DNA of 64,000 bases, taken from positions 62,001-126,000 of the forward strand of contig SSMU01000011.1 of the NCBI GenBank assembly GCA_004799545.1. The letters run 5' to 3'. The DNA comes from Phenylobacterium sp. (GTDB taxonomy: Bacteria; Pseudomonadota; Alphaproteobacteria; Caulobacterales; Caulobacteraceae). The notes under the pieces were generated by a model. That model did not search any database, had not been told where the DNA came from, and was given only the letters and a program-made list of their open reading frames with translations. A program made the translations under genes and the position numbers. Below, in pieces: positions 1 through 9,421 of this stretch (within the stretch, counting starts at the first letter, position 1; the number at the start of each line of letters is the position of its first letter).

Positions 1-1633
1 CGCGGGGGTCCTTGAGCCCCAGCCGCAACCGGCTGCCGGCGGCCCCAACTGCGACGATATTGCCCGCCCCGCCAAGCGCGTCGGCGACGGCGGCCGGGTC
101 CGGCCCCGCGATCGGCGGCGAGGGGAGGGGCGCCACGGTGGCCGGCGCGGCCGGCGCGGCGGTGTCGCCAAGCGCCTCACGGATCTCGCGGGCTACGTCG
201 TCAGCCTGCGGGCCCAGGACGACCTGCAGGTCGTGGGGCGAGGGCCGCACGATCCCGCGGCTGCCGAGGCCCTTCAGCGCCGCCGCGTCCACCCGCCCCT
301 GGTCGGCGACCACCAGCCGCAGGCGCGTGGTGCAGGCGTCCACCGACTGCAGGTTTTCCCGCCCGCCGAGCGCCGCCACGAAGGCCCGCGCGCGATCGCC
401 GACCGGCAGGGCCGGGGCAGCGTCCGGCGCCTCGGTCTCGCGGCCGGGGGTCTTCAGGTCGAAGCGGACGATCACCACCCGGAAAACGGCGTAGTAGAGG
501 GCGAAATAGGCCGCCCCGACCGGGATCAGCAGCAGCGGCCGCTGCGCCTTGTTGAAGTTCAGCAAGTAGTCGAACAGACCCGCGGAGAAGCCGAAGCCCA
601 GGCGCACGTGCAGGGCGTCCATCAGCACCATGGCGACCCCGGTCATGATCGCATGCAGCAGGAACAGCGCCGGCGCCAGGAACATGAAGCTGAACTCGAT
701 CGGCTCGGTGACGCCGGTGAGGAAGGCGGTCAGCGCCAGTGACAGCAGCATGCCGCCGACGGCCTTGCGCCGCTCGGGCCGGGCCGCGTGGTACATGGCC
801 AGGCAAGCGGCGGGCAGGCCGAACATGATCACCGGGAAGAAGCCGGACATGAAGGCGCCGGCGGTGGGATCACCCGCGAAGAACCGCTTCAGGTCGCCGG
901 TCGAGCCGTGGAAGTCGCCGACGATGAACCAGGCGATGTTGTTGAGGATGTGGTGCAGGCCGGTGACGATCAGGAGCCGGTTCAGGAGGCCGTAGACGAA
1001 CAGGCCCGCGGGGCCCGCGCCGACGATCGCGCGGCTGAAGCCGTCCATGGCCGCATCGACCGAGGTCCAGCCGAGGCCGAAGATCGTCGCCAGGGCGAGG
1101 CCCGCAAACCCGGCGGCGATCGGCACGAAGCGGCGGCCGCCGAAGAAGGCGAGGTAGTCCGGCAGCTTGATGGTCCCGAAGCGGTTGAAGGCGCCGCCGC
1201 CCACCAGGCCGGAGAGGATGCCGATCGGCACGCCGAGCTTGGCGAGCGCGCCGGCCTTGAACGCCGCGGTGGCCATGGCCTTGGCCTTGTCGGGCAGGCC
1301 CGCGAGGGTCTCCGGCGGCACGTGGATCAGCGCCTGCGCGCCATTGGTGGTGACCAAGAAGCAGACCGCGCCGGCCAAGCCCGCGGCGCCGTCGCCGCCC
1401 TTGGCCAGTCCCACCGCCACGCCGATGGCGAACAGCAGGCCGAGGTTGGAGAAGATGGCGTCGCCGGCCGCCCCGATCAGCGGCCCGATCTCGTGCAGGC
1501 CGGGGATGAAGGCCATGTCCGGCTGGCCCAGGCGGAGCATCAGGCTGGCGGCTGGCAGGACGGCGATCGGCAGCATCAGGGCTCGGCCGAGCGGCTGCAG
1601 GGCGCTCAAGGGGATGCGGGGCAGGCGGATCAT
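1..1633 (-). CDS. nagE: GlcNAc-specific PTS permease EIICB, 3' end cut by window edge
   Basis: Membrane permease that imports and phosphorylates N-acetylglucosamine in the phosphotransferase system. Reading from an ATG at 1633, the frame stays open to base 1. The EIIC domain (about residues 1-370) is hydrophobic with typical stretches such as GLHHILNN and TGVTEPIEFSF. An EIIB domain follows, with the phosphorylated cysteine in VDACTTRLRL (C434, codon 332-334). A second EIIB-like segment begins near residue 515 and runs off the window; its signature reads VGAAGSRLRL, with Ala (A532) where Cys is expected. The start overlaps the stop of the upstream EIIA-HPr-EI gene by 4 nt (ATGA, 1630-1633), implying translational coupling. 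The substrate follows from the nag operon context. Confidence 0.9.
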   Translation of the reverse strand, partial: MIRLPRIPLSALQPLGRALMLPIAVLPAASLMLRLGQPDMAFIPGLHEIGPLIGAAGDAIFSNLGLLFAIGVAVGLAKGGDGAAGLAGAVCFLVTTNGAQALIHVPPETLAGLPDKAKAMATAAFKAGALAKLGVPIGILSGLVGGGAFNRFGTIKLPDYLAFFGGRRFVPIAAGFAGLALATIFGLGWTSVDAAMDGFSRAIVGAGPAGLFVYGLLNRLLIVTGLHHILNNIAWFIVGDFHGSTGDLKRFFAGDPTAGAFMSGFFPVIMFGLPAACLAMYHAARPERRKAVGGMLLSLALTAFLTGVTEPIEFSFMFLAPALFLLHAIMTGVAMVLMDALHVRLGFGFSAGLFDYLLNFNKAQRPLLLIPVGAAYFALYYAVFRVVIVRFDLKTPGRETEAPDAAPALPVGDRARAFVAALGGRENLQSVDACTTRLRLVVADQGRVDAAALKGLGSRGIVRPSPHDLQVVLGPQADDVAREIREALGDTAAPAAPATVAPLPSPPIAGPDPAAVADALGGAGNIVAVGAAGSRLRLGLKDPR

Positions 1634-4134
1634 GCCGGGGCTCCCTTCTGGGCCCGCCGCGCAGGCTTGGGCGCGAACTGAAGCCCTCGCACGTCGGCGG
1701 CTGAGGTCTGGTCGCAGGCGCGGCCCGCGAGCTCGCGGCAGGCGGCGATGTCGAGGCTGCGGATCAGCGCCTTGGTGGCGGGCGTACGCGCCGGGGTGAC
1801 GGAGAGCTCGGTCGCGCCGAGGCCGATGAGGATCGGGACGGCTGCCGCATCGGAGGCGAGGCCGCCGCAGACGCCCACCGGGCGGCCGTGGCGCCGGGCG
1901 CCCTCCGCCGCCAGCCGGATCAGCCGCAGGACCGCCGGATGCAGGGCGTCGACCTCGGCGGCCAGCGCCGGGTTGCCGCGATCCATGGCCAGGGCGTACT
2001 GCGCCAGGTCGTTGCTGCCGATCGAGACGAAGTCCACGTGCGGGGCGATCAGGTCGGCGGTGGCGGCGGCGGCCGGCGTCTCGATCATCACGCCGAGCGA
2101 TGGCGTGGCCTCGTAGCCGAGCTCGCGCGCGGCCTCGTCGAGCAAGGCCCGCACCGCCTGGACTTCCGAAACGCTGGCCACCATCGGGACCATGATCCGG
2201 CACTGGCCTGCGGGGCGGACCCGCAGGATGGCGCGCAGCTGGGCCCGTAGCAGGTCGGGATGGCGCAGGCTGACGCGCACGCCGCGCACGCCGAGCGCCG
2301 GGTTCTCCTCGACCGGCAGATCGAGGTAGGGCGCGGGCTTGTCGCCGCCGACGTCGAGGGTGCGGACGATCACCGGCCGGCCGGACAGCGCCTCGGCGAT
2401 CGCCTGGTAGGCCTGCGCCTGTTCGTCTTCGGAGGGCGGCGCGATGCGGTCCAGGAACAGGAACTCGGTGCGCAGCAGGCCGCAGCCTTCCGCGCCGTTG
2501 CGGGCCGCGGCCTCCGCGTCGGCGAGCGCGCCGAGGTTGGCGAACACCTCGATCCGTTGGCCGTCGGCGGTGCGGCAGGGCTCGGCGGCCACGGCCAGGG
2601 CCTCGGCGTGGCGCGCGGCCCGGGTGGCGATCTCGGCCGCCGCCGCCTTCAGTCGCGCGGCGTTCGGCGCCGGCTCGAGCAGGCCCGCGTCGCCGTCGAG
2701 CACCACCGTTCCGCCCTCGGCGAGGCCCAGCACGGCGGGTCCGGCCGCCACGACGGCGGGGATGTTCATGGCGGCGGCGAGCACCGCCACGTGCGAGGTC
2801 GGGCCGCCGCGGGCCGTGCAGATGCCGGCGAGCCCGCCCAGGCCGGCCAGCTGGCTCGGCAGCAGGTCGTCGGCGATCAGGATCGCGCCGGGCGGCGGGG
2901 CGGGGGCGTCGGGACGGCGCTCGGCCAGCGCCCACAGCACCTGCTGTTGCAGGTCCCTGAGGTCCGCCGCGCGCTCGGCTTGTCGCGGGTCGGCGGCGGC
3001 TTGCAGGGCGGCGGCCTGGGCGGCGAGGGAATCCCGCCAGGCGACGCCGGCGGCGACGCCTGCGGCGATGGCTCGACGCGTCGGGTCGACCAGGCCGGGA
3101 TCATCTAGCAGGACGAGGTGCGCCTCGACCACCCCGTGGGCCTCCCCGGCCGAGCGGGCGCGGCGGTCTTCCAGCTCGGCCCGGACGGCGGCGAGCGCGG
3201 CGGCGAGCGCGGCGGCTTCGCGCGCCTCGTCGGCGGCGACCTTGAGGACGGGCGCGTCGGGGGCCACCAGCCGCCAGGCTGGGCCGATGGCCAGGCCCGG
3301 CGCGGCGCGCACGCCCTGGATCGCGCCGGCGGGCGCGGCGCTGGGCGGCGGTCGGGCAGGTGCGGCGACCGGCGCCCGCTCGGCGTTGATCGCCGCCACC
3401 ACGCGGGCGAGGGCCTCGACGGCCGCCTCGGCGTCGGCGCCGGTGGCCGAAAGCTCGATCTCATCGCCGCCCGCCACGCCCAGGGTCATGATCGCGACCG
3501 CACTGGCCGTGGAGGCGCGACCCTCCCCGAACGTGATCTCCGAGACGGCCGTCCAACGCCTGGCCTCGGTGGCGAGCCTGGCCGCCGGGCGGGCGTGCAG
3601 GCCGTGGGCATGGGTGATGCGGAGCCGCCGCGCCACGCGCGCGCCCTCGCCCGACGCTTCCGTCGCGAAACGGCCGCGGCCCTCCAGGCTGAGGATCGGC
3701 TCGCCCACCGCGACCTCGCGGCCGGTCGCCAGGATCGTAAGGTGGAAAGCGTCGGAATTGGTCACCAGAACGGGGGTGATCAGGCAGCGCGCCCGCTGCG
3801 CCAGGCGGTCGAGGTCGAAGCTGACCAGCCGCTCGCCCGCGGCGACGTCCTGGCCGTCGGCCACGTGGACCTCGAAGCCCTCGCCGCCCAGGGCCACGGT
3901 GTCGAGGCCCAGGTGCATCAGGAGGTCCGCGCCGTTGGCGGTGCGCAGGCTGACCGCGTGGCGGGCCGGATGGACCTTGAGGATGGTGCCGGCGCAAGGC
4001 GCGAACAGCGCTTCGCCGGTGGGATCGATGGCCACGCCGTCACCCATCATCCGCCCGGCGAACACCGGGTCGGGCACCTCGTCGAGCGGCGCGAGCCAGC
4101 CGGCCAGCGGGGCGAGGAGGGTGAGGGCGCTCAT
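1630..4134 (-). CDS. ptsP: Fused PTS phosphotransferase EIIA-HPr-Enzyme I
   Basis: Soluble phosphorelay protein that takes phosphate from PEP and hands it to the EIIB of the downstream permease. The 834-residue product has an EIIA-Glc-like domain (about 1-150; H59 and H74, 15 apart as in EIIA-Glc, H74 in LLMHLG), an HPr domain (about 170-255; H180 in GLHARP), then Enzyme I (about 275-834; H448 in GGPTSHVAV, later GSNDLAQYALAMDR and GVCGGLASD). All three phosphorelay histidines are intact. The frame is open upstream to 4209, but the ATG at 4134 gives the normal EIIA N-terminus and overlaps the hexosaminidase stop by 4 nt (ATGA), so I chose it. A dedicated EI/HPr/EIIA inside a sugar operon suggests a self-contained GlcNAc PTS. 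Confidence 0.93.
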   Translation of the reverse strand: MSALTLLAPLAGWLAPLDEVPDPVFAGRMMGDGVAIDPTGEALFAPCAGTILKVHPARHAVSLRTANGADLLMHLGLDTVALGGEGFEVHVADGQDVAAGERLVSFDLDRLAQRARCLITPVLVTNSDAFHLTILATGREVAVGEPILSLEGRGRFATEASGEGARVARRLRITHAHGLHARPAARLATEARRWTAVSEITFGEGRASTASAVAIMTLGVAGGDEIELSATGADAEAAVEALARVVAAINAERAPVAAPARPPPSAAPAGAIQGVRAAPGLAIGPAWRLVAPDAPVLKVAADEAREAAALAAALAAVRAELEDRRARSAGEAHGVVEAHLVLLDDPGLVDPTRRAIAAGVAAGVAWRDSLAAQAAALQAAADPRQAERAADLRDLQQQVLWALAERRPDAPAPPPGAILIADDLLPSQLAGLGGLAGICTARGGPTSHVAVLAAAMNIPAVVAAGPAVLGLAEGGTVVLDGDAGLLEPAPNAARLKAAAAEIATRAARHAEALAVAAEPCRTADGQRIEVFANLGALADAEAAARNGAEGCGLLRTEFLFLDRIAPPSEDEQAQAYQAIAEALSGRPVIVRTLDVGGDKPAPYLDLPVEENPALGVRGVRVSLRHPDLLRAQLRAILRVRPAGQCRIMVPMVASVSEVQAVRALLDEAARELGYEATPSLGVMIETPAAAATADLIAPHVDFVSIGSNDLAQYALAMDRGNPALAAEVDALHPAVLRLIRLAAEGARRHGRPVGVCGGLASDAAAVPILIGLGATELSVTPARTPATKALIRSLDIAACRELAGRACDQTSAADVRGLQFAPKPARRAQKGAPA

Positions 4135-6407
4135 GGGGCCGCCGGGCCGAGCTGCAGGCGCTCCACGGCCAGCACCGGATCGAAGGTCAGGCCGGTGAAG
4201 GAGACGCACAGGTCGTGGCGGCCGGTGCGCGGGGGCAGCTTCAGGGTGACCACGCTGCGCGCGCCGGCGCCGCCGGGCGGCACGGGGACGACGGCGATCG
4301 GATCGGCCAGGCAGCTGTCCTGCCGCACCTCCAGCTCGCCGGCGGGCCGACGCGGCGGATGCACGATCACCGAGTCATGGCCGGGATCGAGGCCGATGTT
4401 GAACGGCAGGCGCGCAAAGGCGACCGTCACGCTGCGAGCGCCGTCGAGGGACGCGCCGGGCCAGACCCAGCAGGGGTCGGCGGGGTTGACCAGATAGGTG
4501 CGGCGCGTCGCGCCCGGCGGGCCTTCCAGGTTGAGCGACAGCTTCTCGTTGCAAAGCCGCAGGTCCTGGCTGACGCGGGTGCGCAACAGCGTGGCGTCCC
4601 AGGCGGCGACCGGCCCGATCTGGGCCCCGTCGAGGAACAGGGCGGCCCGCAGCGATCCCGCCGCCGGCAGCGGCGTCGCATAGAGGGCCGAGGCCGCGGA
4701 AGGCGCCGATCCGTCGGTGGTGTAGCGGATCTCGCCAAGACCGGCCTGGGTCGTGAGGGTGATGGCGTCGCCGGTCGCGCCGGGGGCCGGGCCCACGACC
4801 GGCAGGACGGAAACCGCGGCGGGGTCGACGTTCAGGCCCAGCGCCCGGTCGCGGGCGAGCTCGGCCGGCAGGCGGCGGAAGAAACCTGCCCAATCCTTGC
4901 GGGCCGACGCGGTCCAGCCGGTCTCGGCCAGGGCCGCGGCGCGCGGGAAGGCCATGGCCTCCAGGTCGGCGGAGGTCCGCACGTGCTCGGTCCAGATGTT
5001 GCCCTGGACGCCCAGGATGTGCGGGACGGCGGCGGCCGGAAGGGTCGGTGGGATCGGCTCGAAGCCATAGACGTCCTGCAGCCGCACCAGCCAGCCGCGG
5101 CCCGGCGGCTCAGCGGCGCTCGTCCCCTGGCGGTTGTCGAAATAGAAGATCGGGGCCGGCGCCAGGACCGCGTCGTGGCCCTTGTTCGCCGCGGCGATCC
5201 CGCCATCGATGCCGTGCCAGGAGGTGACCACCGCGTCGGCTGGAAGTTCGCCGCCCAGCAGGATCTCGTCCCAACCCACCAGCCGGCGGCCGTGCGCATC
5301 GAGGAAGCTGGCGATGTGCTGGGTGAAATAGGCCTGCAGCGCGGCCGGATCCTGGGCGCCCATGGCCGCCATACGGGCCTGGGCCGCGGGCGAGGCGCTC
5401 CACCGCTCGCGTTCGGCCTCGTCGCCGCCCACGTGGATGTAGCGGCCCGGGAACAGGGTCATCACCTCGCTGAGCACGTCCTCGATGAAGCCGAAGGTCT
5501 TGCCATCGACGCCGTAGACGTAGGGAAAGCCGCCCCATTTCACCTGATCGGCGACCGCGGGCGCCGCGCCTGCGCCGAACTGCGGATAGGCGAGCAGAGC
5601 CGAGAGCGCATGCCCCGGCATCTCGATCTCCGGCACGATGGTCACGTGCCGCGCCGCCGCATAGGCCACCACCTCGCGCACCTGCGCCTGGGTGTAGAAG
5701 CCGCCGTAGCGGGCCGCGCCGTCCGGCGAGCCGGGCTCGGGCTTGCGCCAGGCGCCCACCGTCGTCAGGCGCGGATACTTCCTGATCTCCAACCGCCAGC
5801 CCTGGTCGTCGCTCAGGTGCCAATGCAGGACGTTCAGCTTGTGCAGCGCCATGGCGTCGATCAGCTTTTCGATCTCGGCCGGCGGCTGGAAGTGGCGGGC
5901 GCTATCGATCATCAGCCCGCGCCAGGCGAAGCGCGGCGCGTCCTGGATCTGGACGCCGCTCAGGCTGGCCGGGCCACGGCCGCCGTCGACGGTCGCCATC
6001 TGCCAGAGGGTGACGGCGCCGTAGAACAGACCGGCGTCGTCCTTGGCGGTGATCGTGACCTTCCCTTCCGCGACTTCCAGGGCATAGGCCTCGCCGATCG
6101 GCGCCGGCGCGCGGCTGATCAGGATCGCAGCGCTCAGCGCGCGCGGCGTGGGCGCGGTCAGCACCGGCAGGGTGAGGCCGCGGGTTCGCAGCAGCAGGGC
6201 GCTAAGATAGCGGGCGGCGGCCATCGCCCCGGGGTCGCCTGCGGGCGCGATGATCGGCATTCCGTCGACGAGGCGCGCCCCGCCGCCGATCGGCTGCACG
6301 GAGAGCGGTTGCGGGACCACGTTGACGGTGGCCGTCTGGGCGGCTGCGGCGGAGGCGATCAGGCTGGTTGCGAGGCCCAGCGCCGCCCCCAGGCGCGGCC
6401 TAGCCAC
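4131..6407 (-). CDS. Family 20 beta-N-acetylhexosaminidase, exported
   Basis: Releases terminal GlcNAc from chitin oligosaccharides or muropeptide sugars, most likely in the periplasm. The GTG-started 758-residue protein opens with a signal peptide ending near ASAAAAQ. A GH20b-type N-terminal domain is followed by the (beta/alpha)8 GH20 catalytic domain, with LHWHLSDDQGWRLEI and the catalytic Asp-Glu pair in HVGGDEAERERW. A chitobiase-type C-terminal module (IRYTTDGSAPS) follows, then about 130 residues of beta-rich sequence. Its start overlaps the nagA stop by 8 nt and its stop overlaps the ptsP start, so it sits in the middle of the nag operon: liberated GlcNAc would be imported by the permease encoded downstream. 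The exact substrate cannot be read from sequence. Confidence 0.93.
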   Translation of the reverse strand: MARPRLGAALGLATSLIASAAAAQTATVNVVPQPLSVQPIGGGARLVDGMPIIAPAGDPGAMAAARYLSALLLRTRGLTLPVLTAPTPRALSAAILISRAPAPIGEAYALEVAEGKVTITAKDDAGLFYGAVTLWQMATVDGGRGPASLSGVQIQDAPRFAWRGLMIDSARHFQPPAEIEKLIDAMALHKLNVLHWHLSDDQGWRLEIRKYPRLTTVGAWRKPEPGSPDGAARYGGFYTQAQVREVVAYAAARHVTIVPEIEMPGHALSALLAYPQFGAGAAPAVADQVKWGGFPYVYGVDGKTFGFIEDVLSEVMTLFPGRYIHVGGDEAERERWSASPAAQARMAAMGAQDPAALQAYFTQHIASFLDAHGRRLVGWDEILLGGELPADAVVTSWHGIDGGIAAANKGHDAVLAPAPIFYFDNRQGTSAAEPPGRGWLVRLQDVYGFEPIPPTLPAAAVPHILGVQGNIWTEHVRTSADLEAMAFPRAAALAETGWTASARKDWAGFFRRLPAELARDRALGLNVDPAAVSVLPVVGPAPGATGDAITLTTQAGLGEIRYTTDGSAPSAASALYATPLPAAGSLRAALFLDGAQIGPVAAWDATLLRTRVSQDLRLCNEKLSLNLEGPPGATRRTYLVNPADPCWVWPGASLDGARSVTVAFARLPFNIGLDPGHDSVIVHPPRRPAGELEVRQDSCLADPIAVVPVPPGGAGARSVVTLKLPPRTGRHDLCVSFTGLTFDPVLAVERLQLGPAAP

Positions 6408-7578
6408 GGCGGGCGACCCCGGCCGGCGACCCGGCGGCCTCGGCGGAATCCTCGCCGCCGACCCAGGTCTCCAGCACCTGCACGCCCTCGTCCACCAGCG
6501 CCAGGTCGGCGCGATAGCCCGGCGCGATGCGGCCCATCTCGGCGCCCAGGCCCAGGAACTCGGCCGGATAGCGGCTGGCCATGCGCGAGGCCTCGGCGAG
6601 GTCGAGACCCAGCATCTTCACGGCGTTCCGGACCGCGCTCGCCATGTCGAGATCGGAGCCCGCCAGGGTGCCGTGCTCGTCGATGCAGACCCCGCCTTTG
6701 ACGGTGATCTTCTTGCCCTGCAGGACGAAGGACTTCGAGGCCGCCCCCACCGAGGGCATGGCGTCGGTGACCAGGATGAAGCGGTTCTTCGGCCGGCAGC
6801 GCAGCGCGATCTTCAGCACCACCGGGTCGACGTGCTTGCCGTCGACGATCAGGCTGGCCCAGCTCATCAGGTCTTCCAGCGCCGCGCCCACCACGCCGGG
6901 CTCGCGGCTGGCCAGCGGCGACATGGCGTTGAACAGGTGGGTGAAGCCGGTCAGGCCGCGGGCCAGGGCCGCGCGCACCGTGGCGTAGGAGGCGTTGGTG
7001 TGGCCGGCGGAGACCACCACGCCGGCGTCGGCCAGCCGCTGTATGGTCTCGGGATTGGTCGCCTCAGGCGCCAGGGTCACCAGGGTGCGGCCGGCCTGCA
7101 GCGAGGTCAGGATGCGGAAGGCCGGCTCGTCCATGGCCCGGAGCTTGGAGAGCTCGTGGATGCCCTTGCGACGGGGGCTGAGGAACGGCCCCTCGATGTG
7201 CACGCCCAGCACGCCTGGGGCGCCGGCCGCCAGGGCCTGGCGGACCGCTACGATGGCGGCCTCGAGCACGGAGAGGTCGTCGCTGATCAGGGTCGGCAGG
7301 AAGCCGGTGGTGCCGAACCGGCGGTGCGCCTGGCCGATGGCCGCGATGGTTTCAGGGGTCGGTGCGTCGTTGAACAGCACGCCGCCGCCGCCGTTGACCT
7401 GCACGTCGATAAAGCCGGGGAGCAGGAGGGCGCCGCCCAGGTCGCGAACCGCCGCGCCGGCAGAGACCTCGGCGGCCGGGCCGACGGCGGCGATATGCTC
7501 GCCGCTCAGCCGCACGGCCAGGCCTTCCTCAAGGCCTGCGTCGGTCATCACCCGGCCGTTGACAAGCGCGAGGTCCAT
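6400..7578 (-). CDS. nagA: N-acetylglucosamine-6-phosphate deacetylase
   Basis: Cytoplasmic amidohydrolase converting GlcNAc-6-P to GlcN-6-P and acetate. The 392-residue length is typical. Visible family motifs are PGFIDVQVNGGGG, the metal-site region GVHIEGPF, VSAGHTNASY, GFTHLFNAM and VTDAMPSVGA. The ATG at 7578 shares one base with the stop of the upstream deaminase gene (TGATG), a classic coupled junction. It acts between the PTS, which delivers GlcNAc-6-P, and the deaminase encoded upstream. Confidence 0.96.
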   Translation of the reverse strand: MDLALVNGRVMTDAGLEEGLAVRLSGEHIAAVGPAAEVSAGAAVRDLGGALLLPGFIDVQVNGGGGVLFNDAPTPETIAAIGQAHRRFGTTGFLPTLISDDLSVLEAAIVAVRQALAAGAPGVLGVHIEGPFLSPRRKGIHELSKLRAMDEPAFRILTSLQAGRTLVTLAPEATNPETIQRLADAGVVVSAGHTNASYATVRAALARGLTGFTHLFNAMSPLASREPGVVGAALEDLMSWASLIVDGKHVDPVVLKIALRCRPKNRFILVTDAMPSVGAASKSFVLQGKKITVKGGVCIDEHGTLAGSDLDMASAVRNAVKMLGLDLAEASRMASRYPAEFLGLGAEMGRIAPGYRADLALVDEGVQVLETWVGGEDSAEAAGSPAGVARRG

Positions 7579-8645
7579 CAGGTGGTCTCGGTCACTTTCT
7601 TCAGGTGCGGCGGCCGGTCCGGATCAAAGCCGCGCGCCACGGCCAGTTGGCAGGCCATGCGGTAGAAGCTTTGCGTCATGGCGATCGGTTCGACCAGGGG
7701 GTGGGCGCGCGGCGTCGGCAAGGGCTGGGCGCCCGGCTGCCCGGTTCCGCCGGCCTTCATGACCCCAGCGCCCTGGTCGAGGCAGAGCTGGATCACCGCC
7801 TCGACGCCCTCGCGGGTCTCGTCATCCTGGGCGAAGGCGAGGATCGGGAAGCCGGCGCCGACCAGGGCCATCGGGCCGTGCCGCACCTCGGCCGAGCTCA
7901 GCGCCTCGGCGTGCAGGCCGCAGGTCTCCTTCAGCTTCAGGGCGGCCTCCTGGGCCACCGCGAAGCCCACGCCGCGGCCGAGCACGTAGAGATCGGAGGC
8001 GTCTGCGAGGCGGGCCTCGGCGGCCGACCAATCCTCGGTCCAGGCGGCCGCCAGCAGGTTGGGGAGGCCATCGACGGCGGCGATCAGCGCCGGATCGTCG
8101 AGCCAGAAGGCCACCAGCTGGGCGACCGCGCTGAAGCTCGCCAGGCACGACTTGGTCGCCGCGACGCTGAGCTCCGGCCCGGCGCAGAGCGGCACGGCGA
8201 GGTCAGCCTGCAGGGCGAGCGGCGAGATCTCGTCATTGACCAGGGCGACCACATAAGCGCCCGCCGAGGCCGCGGCCTGGGCGGCGGCCAGCAGGTCCGG
8301 GCTCTGGCCCGACTGCGAGATGGCCAGCACCAGGACGCCCTGCATCTCCGGCGCGGCGTCATAGACCGAGCTCACCGACGGCGGCGCCGAGGCGGTCAGC
8401 ACGCCCAGCCGGGTCTCGATCAGGTAGCGGGCGAAGGTGGCGGCGTTGTCGGAGGAGCCGCGACCGTAGGTTACCACCGCCCGCGGCGGCTCGGCGCGCA
8501 GCCGCTCGGCCAGCGCCTGCAGGCGGTCTCGATTGGTCTTCAGCTGGCGGGCGATCGCCTGGGGGGCCTCGGCGGCCTCCCGGAACATCCGGGTCTCGGA
8601 CGCTATCAGCGGCCGGGCGTCTTCGGGGGTTGGCTCCACGATCAC
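7578..8645 (-). CDS. nagB: SIS-domain glucosamine-6-phosphate deaminase (NagB-II type)
   Basis: Probably converts GlcN-6-P to fructose-6-P and ammonia, linking GlcNAc to glycolysis. The 355-residue protein consists of two SIS domains resembling the isomerase half of GlmS, with no N-terminal glutaminase domain. Motifs are YGRGSSDNAA, ISQSGQSPDLL, the AATKS element (LSVAATKSCLASF) and ALSSAEVRHGP. Proteins of this type next to nagA replace classical NagB in several proteobacteria (NagB-II of Shewanella); that assignment rests on context plus family. The gene follows nagR after 14 nt and overlaps nagA by one base. Confidence 0.88.
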   Translation of the reverse strand: MIVEPTPEDARPLIASETRMFREAAEAPQAIARQLKTNRDRLQALAERLRAEPPRAVVTYGRGSSDNAATFARYLIETRLGVLTASAPPSVSSVYDAAPEMQGVLVLAISQSGQSPDLLAAAQAAASAGAYVVALVNDEISPLALQADLAVPLCAGPELSVAATKSCLASFSAVAQLVAFWLDDPALIAAVDGLPNLLAAAWTEDWSAAEARLADASDLYVLGRGVGFAVAQEAALKLKETCGLHAEALSSAEVRHGPMALVGAGFPILAFAQDDETREGVEAVIQLCLDQGAGVMKAGGTGQPGAQPLPTPRAHPLVEPIAMTQSFYRMACQLAVARGFDPDRPPHLKKVTETT

Positions 8646-8659
8646 CTCTTGAGCCCCAA

Positions 8660-9421
8660 CTAGGACGCCGAGGTGTTGAGTTCCGCGACGAAGTCATAGG
8701 CGTCGCCGCGATAGTAGGACTGGGTGACCTCGACCGCGCGCCCGTCCTTCAGGAAGCCGCGGCGTTCGATGAACAGGCCCGGCGCGCCGTCCTCGACGCC
8801 CAGCAACTTGGCCCGTTCGCCGGTGAACAGCACCGCACGCAGGCGCTGCAGGGCCCGCACGGGCCGCGCCGAATGCTCGTCCAGCGCCTCGTAGAGCGAC
8901 TCGCCCACCGCCAGCTCGTTCGGCAGGCAGAAGCCGGCGATGGTCGAATGCTCCAGGGCCATGGGCTCGCCGTCCGCGTAGCGGATGCGGTTGAACCGAT
9001 AGACCTGGGCGCCGGGGCTCAGGCCGAGGGTCAGGGATTCCTCGGGCGTGACCGTACCGGAGGAGCGGCTGAGCCAGACGCTCTCGGGCTTGCGGCCGCG
9101 CGACAGCATGTCCTCGGAGAAGGAGGACAGCTTGGAGAAGCTCTTCTCGACCCGGCTCTCGGCGCGGGCGGCGACGAAGGTGCCGGCGCCTTGCCGGCGG
9201 GTCAGCATGCCCTCGCCGACCAGGGCGTCGAGCGCCTTGCGCACGGTGATGCGGGAGATGCCGAAGTCCTCGGCCAGCTCGCGCTCCGGGGGCAGGGCCT
9301 CCTCGGCGGCCAGCCGCTGGTCCTCGATCGCGTCGCGCAGGGCGCGGCGAAGCTGCTGGTAGAGCGGCGCACGGCTCTGCTCATCGAGTTCGCCGATGAG
9401 TTTCAGGAAAGAAGCCGCCAC
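8660..9421 (-). CDS. nagR: GntR/HutC-family transcriptional regulator of the nag operon
   Basis: Likely repressor of GlcNAc use, first gene of the minus-strand nag operon. The 253-residue protein has an N-terminal winged helix (about residues 15-80, with LPPERELAEDFGISRITVRK and GAGTFVA) and a C-terminal UTRA effector-binding domain (about 100-245), the arrangement of NagR/DasR/HutC regulators that bind sugar phosphates. It is divergent from the TonB receptor gene; the 259 nt between them would carry its operators. The effector, presumably GlcNAc-6-P or GlcN-6-P, is inferred from the operon. Confidence 0.9.
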   Translation of the reverse strand: MAASFLKLIGELDEQSRAPLYQQLRRALRDAIEDQRLAAEEALPPERELAEDFGISRITVRKALDALVGEGMLTRRQGAGTFVAARAESRVEKSFSKLSSFSEDMLSRGRKPESVWLSRSSGTVTPEESLTLGLSPGAQVYRFNRIRYADGEPMALEHSTIAGFCLPNELAVGESLYEALDEHSARPVRALQRLRAVLFTGERAKLLGVEDGAPGLFIERRGFLKDGRAVEVTQSYYRGDAYDFVAELNTSAS

